Below, one piece after another: positions 6,754-9,667 of a DNA stretch of 9,667 nucleotides (its first letter is position 1; each line of letters begins with the position of its first letter). The stretch is from Propionibacteriaceae bacterium. GTDB taxonomy: Bacteria > Actinomycetota > Actinomycetes > Propionibacteriales > Propionibacteriaceae. The stretch spans positions 1-9,667 of the forward strand of contig JAGXHS010000062.1 in NCBI GenBank assembly GCA_024636075.1. The letters run 5' to 3'. The notes beneath the pieces were generated by a model that saw only the letters and a list, made by a program, of their open reading frames with translations, ran no database searches and was not told the origin of the DNA. A program made the translations under genes and the position numbers.

Positions 6754-6806
6754 CGTGAGGCATCCCGATGGAGCCTCGGATTGCCCTGCCTGCAGGGCGC
6801 CTCACG
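6754..6806 (+). other. Three-way-junction inverted repeat after the DUF2344 gene
   Basis: An 8-bp perfect outer stem, CGTGAGGC (6754-6761) with GCCTCACG (6799-6806), encloses two inner hairpins packed end to end. Hairpin A (6762-6781) pairs AT-CCGA with TCGG-AT around a 7-base loop with one bulged C. Hairpin B (6783-6798) has arms GCCCTGC and GCAGGGC that are perfect over seven bases at DNA level (six pairs and a 4-base loop as RNA). Only T6782 is left unpaired between them. GAGGC (6757-6761) can instead pair with GCCTC at 6773-6777, so two folds compete. No U-run follows, so it is not a classical intrinsic terminator. It may act as an mRNA 3' end, a processing site or an antiterminator-like switch before rne. 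Confidence 0.55.
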
Positions 6807-6824
6807 GACTCCTTGGTCATGGTG

Positions 6825-6833
6825 TGTCATAAT
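6825..6833 (+). promoter_or_regulatory. Candidate extended -10 promoter for rne
   Basis: TGT followed by CATAAT (6828-6833) makes an extended -10 element; CATAAT differs from TATAAT at one base. The region at 17 bases' spacing, CGGACT (6805-6810), is a weak -35, as is common with extended -10 promoters. Transcription would start near A6840, giving rne a leader of about 170 bases. It is the best sigma-A-like -10 in the window and lies in a stretch with no established gene. Confidence 0.5.
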
Positions 6834-6845
6834 GGCTACAGGTTG

Positions 6846-6865
6846 GAACCCTTCCATGAGGGTTC
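6846..6865 (+). other. Stem-loop at the predicted 5' end of the rne mRNA
   Basis: GAACCCT (6846-6852) and AGGGTTC (6859-6865) form a perfect 7-bp stem with a 6-base loop (TCCATG). It begins about six bases after the predicted transcript start at 6840. A 5'-terminal hairpin could shield the transcript from 5'-end-dependent cleavage by RNase E itself, or be part of feedback control. No T-run follows, so it is not a terminator. Confidence 0.5.
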
Positions 6866-6889
6866 TGTGCGGGTGACGCTGAACGCATC

Positions 6890-6920
6890 CCCACCGCGAC
6901 GAAGGACTCGACCGCGGGGG
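6890..6920 (+). other. G/C-rich stem-loop in the rne leader
   Basis: CCC (6890-6892), a bulged A, and CCGCG (6894-6898) pair with CGCGG (6913-6917) and GGG (6918-6920). An upper CGA/TCG helix (6900-6902 with 6908-6910) closes a loop AGGAC. The total is 11 base pairs with a small internal loop. The loop is SD-like (AGGA) but no start codon is placed to use it. It is followed by ACTGAGG, not by a T-run, so termination here would have to be factor-dependent. Confidence 0.4.
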
Positions 6921-6930
6921 ACTGAGGACA

Positions 6931-6977
6931 GGCCACCGCCGACCGCCAACTTTCGCCATGACCTGGAGGTTGTGGCC
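6931..6977 (+). other. Long-range stem bracketing the leader-peptide ribosome binding site
   Basis: GGCCAC (6931-6936) is complementary to GTGGCC (6972-6977), the six bases directly before the ATG of the seven-codon frame. The enclosed 35 bases contain the GGAGGT ribosome binding site at 6965-6970. If formed, the helix would abut the start codon and could hinder initiation. Six pairs over a 35-base loop is modest support, and short matches of this kind occur by chance. Confidence 0.3.
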
Positions 6978-7001
6978 ATGATCTGCACCCATCGGTGCTA
7001 G
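6978..7001 (+). CDS. Putative seven-residue leader peptide MICTHRC before rne
   Basis: ATG 6978 is preceded at eight bases' spacing by GGAGG (6965-6969, GGAGGT), the best Shine-Dalgarno match in the leader. The frame encodes M-I-C-T-H-R-C and stops at TAG 6999-7001. The rne ATG is only eight bases further on (7010), and the rne ribosome binding site AGGGA (7000-7004) overlaps the stop codon, so ribosomes ending here could re-initiate on rne. GCACC (6985-6989) and GGTGC (6994-6998) within the frame form a 5-bp hairpin with a CATC loop, which a translating ribosome would open. Two of seven codons are Cys (TGC). Cys-rich upstream peptides are known attenuators in mycobacteria, but for sulphur genes. 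The frame is also the tail of a longer open stretch from ATG 6768, for which coding evidence is poor. Translation is unproven. Confidence 0.4.
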   Translation: MICTHRC

Positions 7002-7009
7002 GGACATTC

Positions 7010-9667
7010 ATGCTCGAATTTGAAACAAACAACGAAAATGTGTCGGCCGACTCGGCTGAGTCGCGGCCAGTGACACCACCACGGCGCCGCCGCGCCGCCT
7101 CGCGACCTGCAGGACCGCCGCCCGCCGCAACACCGGGCGAGTCATCCACGGAAGACCACCAGCCAAAGACTCAGTCCGCCGGGCAGTCCACCAGTGTGGC
7201 GTCCGGCTCCGCGAGCGATCCGAGCCACACTCCGTCACCGTTGGCGCTGGCCATCGCGAAGGCGGAGGCTGCTGCCGAGGGAAAAGGAGCACCCGGTCCG
7301 GCACTCGGCAACCCCTTCTCCGACGATTCTTTGCAGGACAGTCAGCAGGTGCTGAGTTCGCTCGCCGAAGTGATTGCCGGCGACACCGAGGCTGATGGGA
7401 TGCCTGCCGAAGAGGACAGCACGGAGCGGGACAACGCAGAACAACGCGCCGAGCCCGTCGAGCAGCCGTCCACTGATGACTCGCCCGTCGAGGACTCGGA
7501 TGACGGCGATGATTCCGAGGTCAGCACGGATGGCGATGATTCCGGTGACGACTCGGATGACGGCGATGATTCCGGTGACGACTCGGATGACGGCGATGAT
7601 TCCGAAGACGATGACTCGGATGACGATGATTCCGAAGACGATGACTCGGATGACGACGAGTCGGGCGATGGCAATGATTCAGGCAGCGATCAGCCGCAGC
7701 GTCGTCGTCGTCGCCGCCGTGGAGGGCGTCGTCGTCGCCGCGGAGCAGGCAACGATGGCGGGCAGACGGAGAATGACACGGCCGATGGGTCCTCCGACTC
7801 CGGCACTGATCAGAGCAGCGACAGCAAGGAGTCGGAATCCTCAGAGCAGGCAGACCAGCAGTCCCAGCAGTCCGGCGCCAAGGAGACTTCGACGAATGGT
7901 CAGGCCGGGTCCTCCCAGGACACGTCCGAGGATGCTTCCGCTGACGGCGAGGGTTCGGCCGACGGTGAAGGCTCCTCCAGTGAGCAGGGTACTGACCAGG
8001 AGGGCTCATCCTCCTCGGGATCGAGCCGTCGCCGTCGTCGTCGCCGCCGCCGTCGCGGCGAGGACGCGGTAGCCTCCGACGACGATCCCAGTGATGTGGT
8101 GGTCCGAGTTCGGGAGCCGCGCACCAGAAGCACCGCCGACGCCAAGAATGACATCACCGGGATCGAGGGTTCGACCCGGATGGAGGCCAAGCGCCAGCGG
8201 CGCAAGGACGGCCGCGCAGCTGGTCGCCGGCGCAGCCCGATTCTGTCGGAGGCCGAGTTCCTGGCACGCCGTGAATCGGTCAAACGCAGCATGGTGATCC
8301 GCCAAGCCGATGATTACACTCAGCTCGCGGTCCTTGAGGACGACGTCCTCGTGGAGCATTACGTGGACCGTGATTCAGCCAATTCGTTGATCGGCAGCAT
8401 CTACCTCGGCAAGGTGCAGAACGTGCTGCCCAGCATGGAGGCGGCGTTCATCGACATCGGCCGCGGGCGTAATGCCGTGCTGTACGCCGGAGAGATCGAT
8501 TGGGACCAGTTCGGCGACGCAGGCCAGTCCAAGAAGGTTGAGCGGGTCCTGAAATCCGGGCAAACCATCCTCGTGCAGGCCACCAAGGATCCGGTGGCGG
8601 CCAAGGGATCCCGCCTGACCGGTCACATCTCGCTGCCCGGGCGCTACGTGGTGTATTCACCGAGCGGGCACTTGTCGGGCATTTCCCGGAAGCTGGCCGA
8701 CACCGAGAGGCAGCGACTCAAGGACATCCTGAGCGACCTCGTCAGCGAGGACGCATCGGTCATCGTTCGCACCGCGGCCGAGGGCGCCAGCGAGGACGAG
8801 CTGGTCCGCGACGTCAATCGACTGAAGGCTCAGTGGGAGACCATCGAGAAGAAGGTGCACCGCGGCGGCGCCCCGCAGCAGTTGTACGCGGAGCCTGATC
8901 TGACGGTCCGTATCGTGCGCGACTTGTTCACCGAAGACTTCGAAGAGCTGGTGGTCTCCGGCAACGGCGGCGCTGACGACGTCTACGACAGCATCGAGGG
9001 TTATGTCACTCACGTCGCTCCGCACATGGCCGAGCGGCTGAAGCGCTGGGACGCGGAATCGGACGGTGACCTGTTCGCCGGGTACCGCATCGACGAGCAG
9101 ATCGCCAAGGCGCTGGAGCGCAAGGTCTTCCTGCCGTCGGGCGGTTCGCTGGTGATTGATCGAACCGAGGCGATGACCGTCATCGACGTGAACACCGGGA
9201 AGTTCACCGGCGCCGGCGGCAACCTGGAAGCGACTGTCACGGCCAACAACTTGGAAGCGGCCGAGGAAGTGGTTCGACAGCTGCGATTGCGTGACATCGG
9301 CGGCATCATCGTCGTCGACTTCATCGACATGGTGCTGCCGGCGAACCGGGAGTTGCTGCTGCGACGCTTGGTGGAATGTCTCGGTCGGGATCGCACCCGG
9401 CACCAGGTGGCTGAAGTGACCAGCCTCGGACTGGTACAGATGACACGCAAGAAGATCGGTACCGGTTTGGCGGAGGCTTTCACCGAACAGTGTGAATGCT
9501 GCGGCGGGCGCGGATACCAGCGCCACGACGAGCCGGTGGACTCACAGTCCCAGAGCGATGGTGGCGACCGATCCCGGAACTCCAATCGCGACCGCCGGCA
9601 GAACAACCCCAACTCGGGCAACGCCAATCCGAAGCCCGGCCCCGACACGGCACACGACGGATCAGAC
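7010..9667 (+). CDS. rne: Ribonuclease E/G family endoribonuclease, 3' end beyond window
   Basis: This frame is open from ATG 7010 through the window edge (886 codons seen). RNase E cuts single-stranded A/U-rich RNA in mRNA decay and rRNA/tRNA processing and scaffolds a degradosome. Residues 1-427 are a disordered, low-complexity extension with an acidic Asp/Ser repeat and two Arg blocks. The conserved core starts near residue 400 (ITGIEGSTRMEAKRQRR, ILSEAEFLARRESV), with an S1 domain at about 458-550 (IYLGKVQNVLPSMEAAFIDIG). The DNase I-like catalytic domain has metal-binding Asp726 (TVIDVNTGKF) and Asp770 (IIVVDFIDM), matching E. coli D303 and D346. The Zn-link CxxC is C828-E-C-C831, with an extra Cys at 830. 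A Gln/Asn/Arg-rich C-terminal tail begins at about 840. ATG 7010 has AGGGA five bases upstream. The large N-terminal extension is typical of actinobacterial enzymes such as Streptomyces RNase ES. The 5' leader suggests autoregulation. Confidence 0.96.
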   Translation, partial: MLEFETNNENVSADSAESRPVTPPRRRRAASRPAGPPPAATPGESSTEDHQPKTQSAGQSTSVASGSASDPSHTPSPLALAIAKAEAAAEGKGAPGPALGNPFSDDSLQDSQQVLSSLAEVIAGDTEADGMPAEEDSTERDNAEQRAEPVEQPSTDDSPVEDSDDGDDSEVSTDGDDSGDDSDDGDDSGDDSDDGDDSEDDDSDDDDSEDDDSDDDESGDGNDSGSDQPQRRRRRRRGGRRRRRGAGNDGGQTENDTADGSSDSGTDQSSDSKESESSEQADQQSQQSGAKETSTNGQAGSSQDTSEDASADGEGSADGEGSSSEQGTDQEGSSSSGSSRRRRRRRRRRGEDAVASDDDPSDVVVRVREPRTRSTADAKNDITGIEGSTRMEAKRQRRKDGRAAGRRRSPILSEAEFLARRESVKRSMVIRQADDYTQLAVLEDDVLVEHYVDRDSANSLIGSIYLGKVQNVLPSMEAAFIDIGRGRNAVLYAGEIDWDQFGDAGQSKKVERVLKSGQTILVQATKDPVAAKGSRLTGHISLPGRYVVYSPSGHLSGISRKLADTERQRLKDILSDLVSEDASVIVRTAAEGASEDELVRDVNRLKAQWETIEKKVHRGGAPQQLYAEPDLTVRIVRDLFTEDFEELVVSGNGGADDVYDSIEGYVTHVAPHMAERLKRWDAESDGDLFAGYRIDEQIAKALERKVFLPSGGSLVIDRTEAMTVIDVNTGKFTGAGGNLEATVTANNLEAAEEVVRQLRLRDIGGIIVVDFIDMVLPANRELLLRRLVECLGRDRTRHQVAEVTSLGLVQMTRKKIGTGLAEAFTEQCECCGGRGYQRHDEPVDSQSQSDGGDRSRNSNRDRRQNNPNSGNANPKPGPDTAHDGSD
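7493..7663 (+). repeat. Tandem ~30-bp repeat inside rne (DSDDGDDSGD unit)
   Basis: About five to six in-frame copies of a unit beginning GACTCGGATGACGGCGATGA encode D-S-D-D-G-D-D-S-x-D. Clear copies start at 7493, 7550, 7580 (33 bp), 7613 and 7643 (partial), with a degenerate copy around 7526. Synonymous positions are nearly identical among copies, which points to recent slippage or unequal exchange. All length differences are multiples of three. The encoded segment (about residues 162-218) is almost purely acidic plus Ser. Confidence 0.85.
7700..7741 (+). repeat. First poly-arginine block in RNase E (R7-GG-R5)
   Basis: CGT/CGC codon runs encode seven Arg (residues 231-237), Gly-Gly, and five more Arg (240-244), directly after the acidic repeat. 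Such Arg blocks recur in actinobacterial RNase E proteins and are good candidates for RNA or partner-protein binding. The trinucleotide run at DNA level is prone to slippage. Confidence 0.8.
8027..8056 (+). repeat. Second poly-arginine block in RNase E (R10)
   Basis: Ten consecutive CGT/CGC codons encode residues 340-349, preceded by a Ser/Gly/Glu-rich stretch and followed by GEDAVASDDDP. It repeats the acidic-then-arginine pattern of the first block, giving the N-terminal extension two charge-segregated modules. Confidence 0.8.

Noticed and set aside
6768..7001. 77-codon open frame before rne, with GAGG seven bases before ATG 6768
   Set aside because: Third-position G/C is clearly lower than in the neighbouring genes, the protein has no recognisable motif, and the frame crosses the three-way junction and the likely rne promoter. 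Only its last seven codons, with their own strong ribosome binding site, were kept as a candidate.
7342..7674. Minus-strand frame encoding long Ser/Glu repeats
   Set aside because: It is the reverse complement of the Asp/Ser tandem repeat in rne, an artefact of that repeat.
8657..9526. 289-codon minus-strand frame opposite rne
   Set aside because: It lies opposite the conserved catalytic core of RNase E; long antisense frames are expected in GC-rich DNA and this one shows no motif.

Overview
The window is chromosomal, GC-rich DNA from an actinomycete (phylum Actinomycetota). The evidence is the gene order folC – DUF4233 – ndk – ... – rne, which matches the folC–Rv2446c–ndkA–rne order of Mycobacterium tuberculosis with extra genes between ndk and rne, together with frequent GTG starts, strong G/C bias at third codon positions and an RNase E with a long N-terminal extension carrying poly-arginine blocks. 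A Propionibacteriales-like origin is a guess only. No transposase, integrase, CRISPR array, tRNA or rRNA is visible.

Layout. Positions 1-606: 3' part of folC (folylpolyglutamate/dihydrofolate synthase). 638-979: small four-helix membrane protein of the DUF4233 family. 1070-1516: ndk (nucleoside diphosphate kinase). 1513-2637: CPBP-family intramembrane metalloprotease, overlapping ndk by ATGA. 2683-4647: TIGR03960 radical SAM protein with an N-terminal B12-binding-like domain and a C-terminal Cys cluster. 4689-5930, minus strand: MFS transporter of the CynX/NimT type. 6021-6752: TIGR03936/DUF2344 'radical SAM-linked' protein. 6753-7009: a structured, gene-poor leader. 7010 to the window end: rne (RNase E/G family), whose first 886 codons are in view and whose 3' end lies outside. 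The rne reading frame is open through the right edge.

How the parts relate. Genes 1 to 5 on the plus strand form one or two co-directional units (folate/nucleotide metabolism, then membrane protease, then radical SAM enzyme). The radical SAM gene and its usual partner, the DUF2344 gene, are separated here by an inverted transporter gene, so they cannot share a simple transcript without crossing it. Several genes (ndk, the radical SAM gene, the DUF2344 gene, perhaps the transporter) carry -10-like hexamers placed so that transcription would begin at or within two bases of the start codon, suggesting leaderless or near-leaderless mRNAs.

The most unusual stretch is the 257 bases before rne. It holds a three-way-junction inverted-repeat structure directly after the DUF2344 stop codon, an extended -10 promoter, two or three further stem-loops, and a seven-codon reading frame (MICTHRC) with an excellent Shine-Dalgarno sequence ending 8 bases before the rne start. 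This looks like a regulatory leader for RNase E. The N-terminal half of RNase E is itself notable: a disordered, charge-blocked region with a recently expanded roughly 30-bp tandem repeat. I see no evidence of a wholly new multi-gene system; the strongest candidates for new biology are the rne leader and the split radical SAM/DUF2344 pair.
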